Of a stretch of DNA of 12,038 bases, positions 1 through 6,478 are shown one piece after another (position 1 is the first letter of the stretch; each line of letters starts with the position of its first letter). Under the pieces are notes generated by a model. It was not told where the DNA came from. It saw nothing but the letters and a program-made list of their open reading frames with translations, and searched no databases. A program made the position numbers and the translations under genes. The DNA is from DATLYH01 sp035575035 (GTDB taxonomy: Bacteria; Planctomycetota; Planctomycetia; Gemmatales; Gemmataceae), in the NCBI GenBank assembly GCA_035575035.1, contig DATLYH010000091.1:1-12038 (forward strand), in the 5' to 3' direction.

Positions 1-126
1 CCCGGTAAGGCGAGCGAGGGGCGTGAGCCCCCCGGTAAGGCGAGCGGGGGGTGTGAGCCCCCCGGTAAGGCGAGCGAGGGGCGTCAGCCCCCCGGTAAGG
101 CGAGCGGGGGGCGTCAGCCCCCCGGT
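1..126 (+). repeat. 30-bp tandem hairpin repeat, four copies plus a partial fifth, inside a coding region
   Basis: Units begin at 1, 31, 61 and 91, each starting CCCGGTAAGGCGAGC; a fifth starts at 121 and diverges after CCCGGTAA. The end of each unit and the start of the next fold as a hairpin, for example GGGGGGC-GTCA-GCCCCCC. Position 17 of the unit alternates A, G, A, G, while the loop is GTGA in copies 1-2 and GTCA in copies 3-4, which suggests duplication as a 60-bp pair. There are no unique spacers, so this is not CRISPR. The period is ten codons and the reading frame used has no stop. The array may extend beyond the left edge. Confidence 0.95.
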
Positions 127-1158
127 AATCAATCTCCGACGCGCCAGGACCTGACCGAGAATGACGTCCGCCGGATGCTGGCCCACAAGGATGACGCGCT
201 GAGCAAGAAGGTCGAGTCGGTCTGGGGCAAACTGCGCGAGCAGACGCCGCAGAAGGTGGAGCAGATGCTGGCCAAGTTCCGCCGCCAGCTGGCCGAGCTG
301 CCCGCCGACCGCCGGGCCGGCCAGGCAGTCTTCGAGAAGCACTGCATGGTTTGCCATAAGTTGAACGGCAAGGGGCACGACGTTGGCCCTGACCTGACCG
401 GCGCCAACCGCCGCGACCCGGAGTACCTGCTCACCAACATCCTCGACCCCAACCGGGTGGTCGGCCGGGACTATTACAGTGCTGTGGTCGCAGACAAGTC
501 GGGACGGGTGCATACCGGCCTGCTGGCCGAGGATACCCCCGAGCGCGTCGTCCTGAAGGGAGAGAACGCCAAGCTGACGGTCCTGCCGCGAACCGAGATC
601 GAGGAGCTGAGGGTCGAGGAGAAGTCGCTAATGCCGGAGGGCCTGCCGGACACGATGACCGAGCAGCAGTTCCGTGACCTGATTGCCTACCTGTTGGAGG
701 AGCCGTTCCTGACGCGTGGCCTGATCGCCGGCCCGTTCAAGATGGCGCTGGACACCAAAGGGCCGATTGAGCAGTCGGCCGACCCGCTGAAGGCCGAGGG
801 GGTGTGCTGGAAGCCATTCCGGCTGGGGCCAACCGGTGTGATTGACATGGACAAGCTCGGCGTTCTGGCCCCGCCGACGGATAGCACGGCTTATGTGTAC
901 CTGGAGGTGGAGTCGCCGCGGGCGCTGAGCACGTCGCTGGAGTTAGCCGCGGACGAGGACGTGAAGGTGTGGCTCAACGGCAAGGAGGTCCACCGCCGCA
1001 CCCGCGCCCTGGAGCCGCGCCGCGTCCCGGTCGAGTTGCGGCCGGGGACAAACCGGCTGCTGATCAAGGTGCACAACATCTACGGGCCGTCATATGTGTG
1101 GGTACGGCTGAGCGACCCGGAGCGCGTGCTGGAAGTGAAGGAACCGACCGCTCCATGA
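1..1158 (+). CDS. Planctomycete-type haem-binding c-type cytochrome, C-terminal part (5' end outside window)
   Basis: The frame is open from base 1 to the TGA at 1156-1158 (385 residues visible), so the ATG at 175 is internal and the true start is upstream. Visible order: four 10-residue repeats of the type PGKASxGxxP (residues 1-40), a helical HEAT-like stretch (about 50-105), a cytochrome c domain with CMVCH at residues 115-119 (bases 343-357), and a later SLMPEG whose Met (631-633) is a plausible axial ligand. The last about 130 residues look like a beta-sandwich (VKVWLNGKEV, GTNRLLIKVHN), common as a binding module in planctomycete secreted proteins. Family members are normally much longer, with an N-terminal dehydrogenase-like propeller, and act outside the cytoplasm in electron transfer, probably from sugar or polymer oxidation. 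The substrate cannot be told. The in-frame DNA repeat is the odd feature. Family assignment is firm; the role is inferred. Confidence 0.88.
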   Translation, partial: PGKASEGREPPGKASGGCEPPGKASEGRQPPGKASGGRQPPGNQSPTRQDLTENDVRRMLAHKDDALSKKVESVWGKLREQTPQKVEQMLAKFRRQLAELPADRRAGQAVFEKHCMVCHKLNGKGHDVGPDLTGANRRDPEYLLTNILDPNRVVGRDYYSAVVADKSGRVHTGLLAEDTPERVVLKGENAKLTVLPRTEIEELRVEEKSLMPEGLPDTMTEQQFRDLIAYLLEEPFLTRGLIAGPFKMALDTKGPIEQSADPLKAEGVCWKPFRLGPTGVIDMDKLGVLAPPTDSTAYVYLEVESPRALSTSLELAADEDVKVWLNGKEVHRRTRALEPRRVPVELRPGTNRLLIKVHNIYGPSYVWVRLSDPERVLEVKEPTAP

Positions 1159-1660
1159 GATATTCGTTCCGTCCAGCCGCTTGCCCCTCGTCGCTTCCCA
1201 CCGAGGGGATGAGCATGAGGATTAAAAAAACATCCGGAAGCGGGAACGTCCCAGGGGGGCTCGAGACATTACACCGCTTCCGGAAGGTTCGGTGCTCAAA
1301 CGATCCGGTGAAGGATCGGTAAGAGCCAACGGCAGATGCCCCTTTCCTCAAGAATCGAAAGGGGTAGAGTCAGAAATAGAGTGGATCGCCAACCCTCTCG
1401 TCCCATCAAGAGACGACGATGGGAAATCCCCTATTCATGTGAAATCCGCGGCAATCCCGGCGTTTTTCTGGAAGTCCGAGAGAACCGCTCTCCCACCTTG
1501 GTCAATCATTCCCGCACATTCCGGAAGATTGGCCATAAAGAAAGGGCTGGCCGGAAGGAATCCTCCGACCACGCGGTTATGATATGAATCCCGGCTAGAG
1601 CGTGTCAAGCGTGAAAAGTGCGAAATCATCGAAAAGCAGCAAGCACACCGAGCGTGCCGG
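1159..1660. other. 502-bp intergenic region without a convincing gene, rich in hairpins
   Basis: This lies between the convergent ends of the cytochrome gene and queD. Short open frames exist on both strands but none has a ribosome site, a recognisable domain or the codon usage of its neighbours, and the base composition is visibly less GC-rich. Perfect stems seen: 1184-1190/1202-1208 (CCCCTCG), 1234-1243/1274-1283 (CCGGAAGCGG), 1301-1306/1313-1318 (CGATCC), 1339-1346/1357-1364 (CCCCTTTC), 1401-1407/1418-1424 (TCCCATC) and 1478-1482/1488-1492 (GAGAG). CCGGAAG occurs four times (1234, 1280, 1521, 1551). It could be a non-coding RNA, decayed repeats or a degraded gene; I see no tRNA or known riboswitch. 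Confidence 0.6.
1222..1283 (-). terminator. Candidate intrinsic terminator for the leftward queCD transcript
   Basis: Read on the minus strand, a 10-bp perfect stem (CCGGAAGCGG pairing with CCGCTTCCGG, 1274-1283 with 1234-1243) is followed after GATG by seven Ts (1224-1230). The 30-nt loop is larger than usual, and the element lies about 380 bp past the queD stop, so it could instead only protect the cytochrome gene from antisense reading. A second stem (1184-1208) lies just beyond. Confidence 0.4.
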
Positions 1661-2071
1661 CTACTTTCCCGGGCCGGTGTAGCTGGCGAAGCAGGTATCG
1701 GTTTCCCAGAGCTGGACCTCCACGACCGGGAACCCCTGGGCAGCGGCGAAGTCATAGATGAGCCGGGCGATGTTCTCGGCGGTAGGGTTGACCTCCATCA
1801 CGTAGACCGGTTCGCCGAGCTGCCGCAGCAGGGGCAGGGCCGGGTCGTCTTTGTGCAGCAGCATCTTGTGGTCGAGCGTCTCGTCGATCCAGCGGCTGAC
1901 CACCTGCTTGATGCGCGTGAAGTCCATGACCATGCCCAGTTCGTCCAACCGGGCCGACGCCAGGGTCAGGACGGCCCGCCCGTTGTGCCCGTGCAGATGG
2001 CGGCACTTCCCCTCGTAGTTGAGCAGGCGGTGGCCGTAGCAGAAGCTGATCTCGCGCGTCACCCGATACAT
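1661..2071 (-). CDS. queD: 6-carboxy-5,6,7,8-tetrahydropterin synthase (QueD/PTPS family)
   Basis: 136 residues, normal for QueD. The family converts 7,8-dihydroneopterin triphosphate to 6-carboxytetrahydropterin, an early step towards preQ0 and queuosine. The zinc histidines are visible as H14 (FCYGHRL) and H27/H29 (LHGHN), with the catalytic Cys as C23 in GKC. Also present are DFTRIK, IDETLDHK, the PTAENIA motif and WETDTCFASY with the conserved Glu near the end. The start at 2071 is chosen because translation begins directly with the family N-terminus and AGGAGG sits 5 bases upstream of the ATG; the longer open frame only reads antisense-like sequence inside queC. The first 13 bases overlap the end of queC, so the two are almost certainly co-transcribed and perhaps translationally coupled. 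A pyruvoyltetrahydropterin synthase role is possible for the fold but unlikely next to queC. Confidence 0.93.
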   Translation of the reverse strand: MYRVTREISFCYGHRLLNYEGKCRHLHGHNGRAVLTLASARLDELGMVMDFTRIKQVVSRWIDETLDHKMLLHKDDPALPLLRQLGEPVYVMEVNPTAENIARLIYDFAAAQGFPVVEVQLWETDTCFASYTGPGK

Positions 2072-2763
2072 GAAGCCTCCTGGTCGTAAGCGGTCGCGTC
2101 GTCCAGGCCGGCCTCGGCGAAGGCCCGGCGGCGCTCGGCGCACTTGTTGCACCGGCCGCAGTGCCGTCCGCCGACGGGGCGGAGGCATGAGAAGGTCAAC
2201 TCCAAGGGCAAGCCGCGGCCGCGCCGCACCACCTCGGCCTTACTCAAGCTGACGTAAGGCCGGCGCAGCTCCACCCGGCCGCCGACCGCCTGGTTGACCG
2301 CCTGTCCGAAGGCGGCCATGAACTCCGGCGTGGCATCAGGGAACGGATTGGCCGCCAGGTGTCCCAGCTCCAGCACCGGCACACCATGCAGGTGGCACCA
2401 GAGCATCGCCTTGCTCAACAGCAAGACGTTGCGCCCCGGCAGGAAGACCGCCTCGTCGGGCGTCCCCGCGTCGGGCACATTCTGGCCGCTGAGACTCCAG
2501 TGCCCATCGTACAGGTCAGCGACCGGCACATGGAGCAGGTGCAGCGGGCGCAGCGCCGGCCCGCGCAGCGCCTCGAGGAACCGCCGCAGGTGGGCCAACT
2601 CCGTCTCTTCCCAGAAAAGCCCACTGCGGACGTAGAGAGGATAGACGACGGCAGGCTCGCGGAGCGCCTCGCCGAGCAGGACGGCGCTGTCCAGCCCGCC
2701 GCTAACGAGCACGGCCCGAGCGTCCGGCCGCCGCGAAGCGCCGGGATGGTCTGGTGTTTGCAT
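2059..2763 (-). CDS. queC: 7-cyano-7-deazaguanine (preQ0) synthase QueC
   Basis: 234 residues, normal length. The enzyme is an ATP-dependent amide and nitrile synthetase turning 7-carboxy-7-deazaguanine plus ammonia into preQ0, the precursor of queuosine in tRNA. Visible features: PP-loop SGGLDS at residues 21-26, FLPGRN at 107-112, and the zinc site C193, C202, C205, C208 (SCLRP...HCGRCNKC). The open frame continues upstream to 2829, but the ATG at 2763 is preferred because the conserved sequence begins soon after it and a TACAAT box ends 7 bases before it, which would put the transcript start at the ATG. queD follows with a 13-bp overlap; nusB is divergent. Neither queE nor folE is visible here, so the rest of the pathway must lie elsewhere. 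Product certain; start probable. Confidence 0.94.
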   Translation of the reverse strand: MQTPDHPGASRRPDARAVLVSGGLDSAVLLGEALREPAVVYPLYVRSGLFWEETELAHLRRFLEALRGPALRPLHLLHVPVADLYDGHWSLSGQNVPDAGTPDEAVFLPGRNVLLLSKAMLWCHLHGVPVLELGHLAANPFPDATPEFMAAFGQAVNQAVGGRVELRRPYVSLSKAEVVRRGRGLPLELTFSCLRPVGGRHCGRCNKCAERRRAFAEAGLDDATAYDQEASCIG

Positions 2764-2770
2764 CGGGAAT

Positions 2771-2776
2771 ATTGTA
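2771..2776 (-). promoter_or_regulatory. -10 box of queCD, spaced for a leaderless message
   Basis: On the minus strand GCTACAAT is followed by ATTCCCG and then the queC ATG. Seven bases between the hexamer TACAAT and the A of ATG place +1 at or next to the start codon. No good -35 hexamer and no Shine-Dalgarno sequence are seen before this ATG. Confidence 0.45.
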
Positions 2777-2845
2777 GCCCCGCCGCGGCGGTGTGGCGAG
2801 CGCGCCGGAGGGGCAGCCGCGCTAAACAAACCGACGGCAATTCGC

Positions 2846-2851
2846 TACCAT
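2846..2851 (+). promoter_or_regulatory. -10-like box of nusB, spaced for a leaderless message
   Basis: GCTACCAT is followed by GTAGGC and the nusB ATG at 2858, leaving six bases between TACCAT and the start codon. There is no Shine-Dalgarno site. It lies in the 94-bp divergent gap shared with queC. The ATG overlapping the end of the box is followed at once by TAG, so it is not a usable start. Confidence 0.35.
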
Positions 2852-2857
2852 GTAGGC

Positions 2858-3454
2858 ATGACCCGACGTTCCCGAGCCCGTGAGGTCGCCCTGCAGCTTC
2901 TGTTTCAGCGCGACCACAACCCGAACGTCAATCGGGCCGACATCCAGCGCTTTGTCCACGACCGGCTACGCCACCCGGAGTTGGAGGAGTTTTGTCTCCG
3001 CCTGTACGACGGCGTGGTGGAGCACCTCGCCGACATTGACCGACGGCTGGCAGCGGCGGCCGAGAACTGGCGCCTGCCGCGCATGGCCGCCATCGACCGC
3101 AACGTCCTCCGCCTGGGCGCCCAGGAGCTGCTGTACATGCCGGACACGCCGGTTGGCGTCGCCCTGGACGAGGCGATCGAGCTGGCCCGCCGCTACGGCT
3201 CCGCCGACTCGCCGCGCTTTGTCAACGGTGTCCTCGACCGGCTCCGTCAAGACAGGGAGAAGGAAGAAGAAGCGAAAGCGCCGCCCCGGCAACACACGGG
3301 GCCGCATTGGCTTGCTGCCCATCAAGACAGGGAAAAGGAAGAAGAAGCGAAAGCGCCCCGATCCGCGCCAGGGGCGTCAGCGCCCGAATCTGAGCCGGAA
3401 GCGTCAGCGCCCGGAGCCGCGCCGGAGGGCCGCGATCCATCCACCCCCTTGTAG
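2858..3454 (+). CDS. nusB: Transcription antitermination factor NusB with a repeat-derived C-terminal extension
   Basis: 198 residues; the NusB fold accounts for about the first 131. NusB binds boxA RNA with NusE (S10) and supports rRNA antitermination. Family marks: RSRAREVALQLLFQRD near the N-terminus, IDRNVLRLGAQELLY in the middle, and the signature VALDEAIELARRYG followed by FVNGVLDRL. Bacterial NusB is usually about 130-160 residues, so the last roughly 65 residues are extra. They consist of QDREKEEEAKAP twice (25 residues apart) and two SAP-containing repeats ending GAAPEGRDPSTPL, a charged then Ala/Pro-rich tail likely to be disordered. The matching DNA repeats are annotated separately. 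The gene is divergent from queC and convergent with the FAH-family gene (51-bp gap, no clear terminator). Core identity is firm; the tail's function is unknown. Confidence 0.93.
   Translation: MTRRSRAREVALQLLFQRDHNPNVNRADIQRFVHDRLRHPELEEFCLRLYDGVVEHLADIDRRLAAAAENWRLPRMAAIDRNVLRLGAQELLYMPDTPVGVALDEAIELARRYGSADSPRFVNGVLDRLRQDREKEEEAKAPPRQHTGPHWLAAHQDREKEEEAKAPRSAPGASAPESEPEASAPGAAPEGRDPSTPL
3247..3357 (+). repeat. 36-bp direct repeat, 75 bp apart, within the nusB tail
   Basis: Copies at 3247-3282 and 3322-3357 begin TCAAGACAGGGA and end GCGAAAGCGCC, differing at one base (G or A at unit position 13). The 75-bp offset equals 25 codons, so both copies encode QDREKEEEAKAP in the nusB frame. Confidence 0.93.
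3374..3413 (+). repeat. Direct repeat GCGTCAGCGCCCG in the nusB tail
   Basis: Exact 13-bp copies lie at 3374-3386 and 3401-3413, 27 bp (nine codons) apart. The GTCAGCGCC core resembles the loop part of the hairpin repeat at the left end of the window and a stretch near 9985, so it may be another member of a dispersed repeat class. In frame it encodes the ASAP segments. Confidence 0.8.
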
Positions 3455-3505
3455 GGTTCAAACCGGCCCGGGTAGCTTCACCTTCTCTCTGATCGCCCGC
3501 TTTCC

Positions 3506-4369
3506 TCACCCCTGTATCACCGGATTGCGGAGTACGCCCAGCCGTTCGATCTCCACCTCAACCACGTCGCCGGGTTTGAGGAAGACCGGCGGCTTGCGCG
3601 CGAAACCGACGCCGGGGGGAGTGCCGGTGAAGATCAGGTCGCCCGGTTGCAAGGTGAAGACCTGCGACAGGTAGGCCAGCACCTCGCCGACGCTGAAGAT
3701 CATCTGCCGGGTGTTACTATCCTGCATGATCTGGCCGTTGAGCCGCAGGCGGATCGCCAGGTTATGCGGATCGGGCACCTCGTCGACCGTCACCACGACC
3801 GGCCCGGTCGGAGCGAAAGTGTCGAAGGTCTTACCGACCATCCACTGCTTCTGGTCTTTCTTCAGCTGCCAGTCGCGGGCGGAGACATCATGGCCGATGG
3901 TGTAGCCGGCGACGTGTTCCATCGCCCGGTCGGCGCGGAGGTTTCGCCCTCCCTTGCCGACCACGACGACCAGCTCGGCCTCATAGTCAACTTCCTGGCT
4001 GACCGGCGGCAGCACGATCGGATCATCGTGCCCGATCAGAGCCGTGGCGTACTTGCTGAACAGGACCGGCTCCTTGGGGATGGGGGCACCGCTTTCGGCA
4101 GCGTGGTCGCGGTAGTTCAGACCGAGGCAAACGATCTTGGGCGGGTCGGGGATGGGAGGCAGCAGCTTGACCGACGCCGCCGGGTAGACGTGGGCCTTTT
4201 CGGAACGGGCGGCCTGTTCGGCGGCGTTCAGGGCGGCGGGCCCTTCGGCTAGCAGCTCGCGCAGGCTGGCCGGCAGGGCCGAGTCGGTGGCGTGCAGGTC
4301 CACATAGAAGTCGTCCCGGAGCAGCGCTGCTCGCGGGCCCTGAGGAGTCTGGATGGTGGCAAGTCGCAT
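3506..4369 (-). CDS. Fumarylacetoacetate hydrolase (FAH) family protein
   Basis: 287 residues with an N-terminal cap region (about 1-70) and a full FAH catalytic domain. Visible: LGLNYRDHA (His89, likely catalytic), the metal ligands E130 and E132 in DYEAEL and D161 in GHDVSARD, K180 in KTFDTFAPTGP, and the C-terminal GDLIFTGTPPGVG. The family cleaves or isomerises C-C bonds of beta-diketo acids (acylpyruvases, fumarylpyruvate hydrolase, oxaloacetate decarboxylase, HHDD isomerase); the substrate cannot be fixed from sequence. The ATG at 4369 is chosen because the domain begins directly after it (MRLATI) and a weak GGGAA precedes it; the open frame continues to 4432 without family sequence. 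It reads in the same direction as the SPFH operon 114 bp upstream but is separated by a hairpin, so co-transcription is uncertain. Confidence 0.9.
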   Translation of the reverse strand: MRLATIQTPQGPRAALLRDDFYVDLHATDSALPASLRELLAEGPAALNAAEQAARSEKAHVYPAASVKLLPPIPDPPKIVCLGLNYRDHAAESGAPIPKEPVLFSKYATALIGHDDPIVLPPVSQEVDYEAELVVVVGKGGRNLRADRAMEHVAGYTIGHDVSARDWQLKKDQKQWMVGKTFDTFAPTGPVVVTVDEVPDPHNLAIRLRLNGQIMQDSNTRQMIFSVGEVLAYLSQVFTLQPGDLIFTGTPPGVGFARKPPVFLKPGDVVEVEIERLGVLRNPVIQG

Positions 4370-4463
4370 GGTGTTCCCGGATAGGTAAAGTATGGGCGAA
4401 GTCAGAGGGTCGTGTGGTGTAGGTGATAGCACACGGCCCCAGGCGGGGCAATGATCAAGTGAT

Positions 4464-4482
4464 AGGCATGCTCCGCATGCCT
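4464..4482 (-). terminator. Perfect 8-bp hairpin just after the last SPFH gene
   Basis: AGGCATGC-TCC-GCATGCCT lies 1 bp past the TAG of the HflK-like gene. The stem is strong with a 3-base loop, but no T-run follows on the minus strand, so it may be a dispersed palindromic repeat or an mRNA-end stabiliser rather than a true terminator. A smaller stem (GCCCC/GGGGC, 4436-4449) lies between it and the next gene. Confidence 0.4.
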
Positions 4483-4483
4483 G

Positions 4484-5419
4484 CTACTTCCTCGGCAGCA
4501 GCGGCATCACGGTGATGTCCAGCCCGTCGGGGGTCAGGTGGCGGTCGAGCAGGTCAATCTGGCCGTTCTTCTTCAACTGGGCAAACAGTTTGCCCATCTC
4601 GTCCCACCAAATGCCGCTCAGGTAATCGGGGTTCTCCTGGCGTAGCTGCCGGTACATCGCCAGCCGCTTCTCAAAGGCCAGGGCATCGGCCGCGGCCAGC
4701 CGACGCTGTTCCGAGGCGTAGGCGGCGGCCTGCTGCTCAATGCGGAACTTCTCCGCCTCGGCCAAGCGTTCCTGTCGGGCGGCGTCCTCGCGGGCCTTGG
4801 TGATGCTGCTGCCGATCTCGATCTGCGCTCGGGTCACCGCGTCGAAGGCATCTTTGACCTGATCGGGGGGCGTCAGCACCACGCTGGCATTGTGCAACCG
4901 AATGCCCAGCCGGTACGGCCGCAGCCGCTCCTGGGTCTGCTCCACCAACACGCGCGGCAGGACCGCCTTGCCGTTGAGCAGCGCCTCATCAACGGTCCGA
5001 CTGCCGAGCCACTCGGCCAGCACCGTCTCGGCCGCCCGCGCCACCAACGGCTCGACCTGGTCTTGCTGGATGACGTAATCCTCGACTTCTTCCTCGACGA
5101 CCGTGTAGTTGAGCACCACCTGGACGTTGACCAGGTTATTGTCGCCGGTCAGCAGCTGGCCGGGCGGCATAATGGTGCCGCCGGCGTCATCGCCCGGCTG
5201 GTAGCCCAGGACCACGTTGCGGACCCGGTCCACCTCGACGCGGTCCACCCGGTCGATGCCCCAGGGAAGGCCAACCCACAGTCCCGGTGCCGGCTTGTAC
5301 GCCAGCACTCGGCCAAAGCGGCGCACCACCGCCCGCTCCCCCGGACGAACCTGCACCACGCCGGTCAGCAGGTAGGCGACCAGAAGGACAACCACCGCGC
5401 CGTAGAGCACCTTCCGCAT
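4484..5419 (-). CDS. HflK-like SPFH (band-7/prohibitin) membrane protein
   Basis: 311 residues. One N-terminal membrane span (about 5-22) is followed by VQVRPGERAVVRRFGRV, the opening of HflK-type SPFH domains, then NLVNVQVVLNYTV and RPYRLGIRLHNASVVL. A charged coiled coil runs about 195-260 and the C-terminus is unusual (NPDYLSGIWWDEMGKLFA, ending in VMPLLPRK). HflK-type proteins assemble with HflC into large membrane cages that hold and modulate the FtsH protease. The start at 5419 follows the upstream stop by one base and has GGAGGG seven bases before it; the in-frame sequence further upstream belongs to the hflC-like gene in another frame. It shares its opening motif with the HflK-like half of the ATPase fusion, so the two are paralogues within one operon. 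Confidence 0.88.
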   Translation of the reverse strand: MRKVLYGAVVVLLVAYLLTGVVQVRPGERAVVRRFGRVLAYKPAPGLWVGLPWGIDRVDRVEVDRVRNVVLGYQPGDDAGGTIMPPGQLLTGDNNLVNVQVVLNYTVVEEEVEDYVIQQDQVEPLVARAAETVLAEWLGSRTVDEALLNGKAVLPRVLVEQTQERLRPYRLGIRLHNASVVLTPPDQVKDAFDAVTRAQIEIGSSITKAREDAARQERLAEAEKFRIEQQAAAYASEQRRLAAADALAFEKRLAMYRQLRQENPDYLSGIWWDEMGKLFAQLKKNGQIDLLDRHLTPDGLDITVMPLLPRK

Positions 5420-5420
5420 G

Positions 5421-6416
5421 TCAATTCCCTCCGGTCTTGGACGGCTCACGGCCGGGGCTCGGCTCCGGCGCGGACGGCTTGGCCGGGCCGCTTTCGGGGC
5501 GCGGCGGCTGGAAGAGCAGATCGAACAGCTCGCGGTGGCTCGACAGCAGCAGCATGCTCCGGTTATCGCCCAGGATGCGCTGGTACTCCTCGAGTTTCTT
5601 GAGGAAGGCGTAGAACTGTACGTCCTTGCTGTGCGCCTGATTGCGGATGCGGTCGGCCTCGGCGTCGGCCTCGCCGCGCAGCCGGCGGTCAAGGGCGTTG
5701 GCCTCGGCCAGGATCTCCTTGACCCGGCGGTCGGCGGCACTGCGGATGTCGGCGGCCAGCTTCTCCCCTTCGCTCTGGTAGTCGGCCACCTTCTTGCCGC
5801 GCTCGCTGATGATGCGGTCGAAGATGGCCTGGCGGACCTGCGGCGGATGGCTGGTCCGGCGGATGCGAATGTCCACGATCGCGATGCCGTAGTCCTTGCC
5901 GAGGCGGGAGTCAGCCAGCAGCTGCTGCCGCAGCCGTTCGCGCTGCCGATCGACGCGCCCCTCCTCGGTGCTGATCAGGTCGTCCAACTCCATCCGGCCG
6001 ATAGCCGCCCCCAGTTCGCTGCTGATCCGCTGGCCGAGGACGGCCCGGGCCCGATCCGGAGTGCCGACCGTGCGGATGAATCGATCGACGCCATCCTTGT
6101 CAGCGATCCGCCAGCAGACATAGCCGTCGATAGTCAGGGTTTTGTCGATGGTCTTGCCGCGCGGGTCGTGGGTGAGCAACTCGGCCGCGGGCAGGTCAAA
6201 GTACTGGAGCCGGCGATCGAGGCGCTGCACCGACTGCACCGGCCAGGGCCATTTGAGATGGAGCCCGGCTTCGGCGTCGTTGGCGCCATCAAACGTGGCA
6301 AGATGCCGGCCGAACGTCGTCAGGTAAACGAATTCGGTCCGATCGACCGTGAAGAACGATTGGGGCAGAGCGAAGACCAGCAGCACCAGAACGATGATGA
6401 CAGCGAGCACACGCAT
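5421..6416 (-). CDS. hflC: HflC-like SPFH (band-7/prohibitin) membrane protein
   Basis: 331 residues. An N-terminal signal-anchor (about 3-20, VLAVIIVLVLLVFALPQ) is followed by an SPFH domain (about 22-200, with GLHLKWPWPV, RLQYFDLPAAE and YGIAIVDIRIRR), then a long charged coiled coil (200-265). The HflC-type C-terminal segment FYAFLKKLEEYQRILG...LLLSSHRELFDLL runs about 268-301, and the last 30 residues are a Pro/Ser/Glu tail. Known HflC partners HflK and regulates FtsH from the outer face of the inner membrane. It follows the ATPase-SPFH fusion by 62 bp and precedes the HflK-like gene by 1 bp, so the three form an operon. The ribosome site is weak (AAAGG about 9 bases before the ATG). No ftsH is in the window. 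Confidence 0.9.
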   Translation of the reverse strand: MRVLAVIIVLVLLVFALPQSFFTVDRTEFVYLTTFGRHLATFDGANDAEAGLHLKWPWPVQSVQRLDRRLQYFDLPAAELLTHDPRGKTIDKTLTIDGYVCWRIADKDGVDRFIRTVGTPDRARAVLGQRISSELGAAIGRMELDDLISTEEGRVDRQRERLRQQLLADSRLGKDYGIAIVDIRIRRTSHPPQVRQAIFDRIISERGKKVADYQSEGEKLAADIRSAADRRVKEILAEANALDRRLRGEADAEADRIRNQAHSKDVQFYAFLKKLEEYQRILGDNRSMLLLSSHRELFDLLFQPPRPESGPAKPSAPEPSPGREPSKTGGN

Positions 6417-6445
6417 GGCGGGGTACCTTTGCTACGGCGTTTCCC

Positions 6446-6472
6446 CCCTCGCCCCTGCTTCGGGGGAGAGGG
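6446..6472 (-). repeat. Hairpin between the fusion gene and hflC-like gene
   Basis: CCCTC/GAGGG (6446-6450 with 6468-6472) and CCCC/GGGG (6452-6455 with 6463-6466) stack across one mismatch around a 7-base loop. It lies in the 62-bp gap within the operon and has no T-run, so it looks like an inserted GC-rich palindrome or an RNA processing or stability element that could set the ratio of the two products, not a terminator. Confidence 0.5.
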
Positions 6473-6478
6473 AAGAAG

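Noticed and set aside
1..126. Possible CRISPR array
   Set aside because: The 30-bp units abut directly with no unique spacers and are translated in frame with the cytochrome.
1571..1610. Possible insertion-sequence end near CTAGAGCGTGTCAAGC
   Set aside because: No matching inverted partner, target-site duplication or transposase sequence found in the window.
1292..1755. Short open frames on both strands in the gap after the cytochrome gene
   Set aside because: No ribosome sites, no recognisable domains and the frames overlap each other; the minus-strand one runs into queD out of frame.
2072..2188. Extension of queD upstream to 2188
   Set aside because: The added Arg/Pro-rich residues are an out-of-frame reading of the queC end; AGGAGG points to the ATG at 2071.
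2880..3674. Plus-strand frame overlapping nusB with Lys/Arg-rich repeats
   Set aside because: It is the shifted frame of the nusB GAAGAAGAAGCG repeats; the NusB frame carries the conserved protein and this one continues antisense into the FAH gene.
5420..5740. Extension of the second HflK-like gene upstream to 5740
   Set aside because: The extra residues come from reading the hflC-like gene in the wrong frame; the ATG at 5419 has a good ribosome site and starts directly with the membrane anchor.
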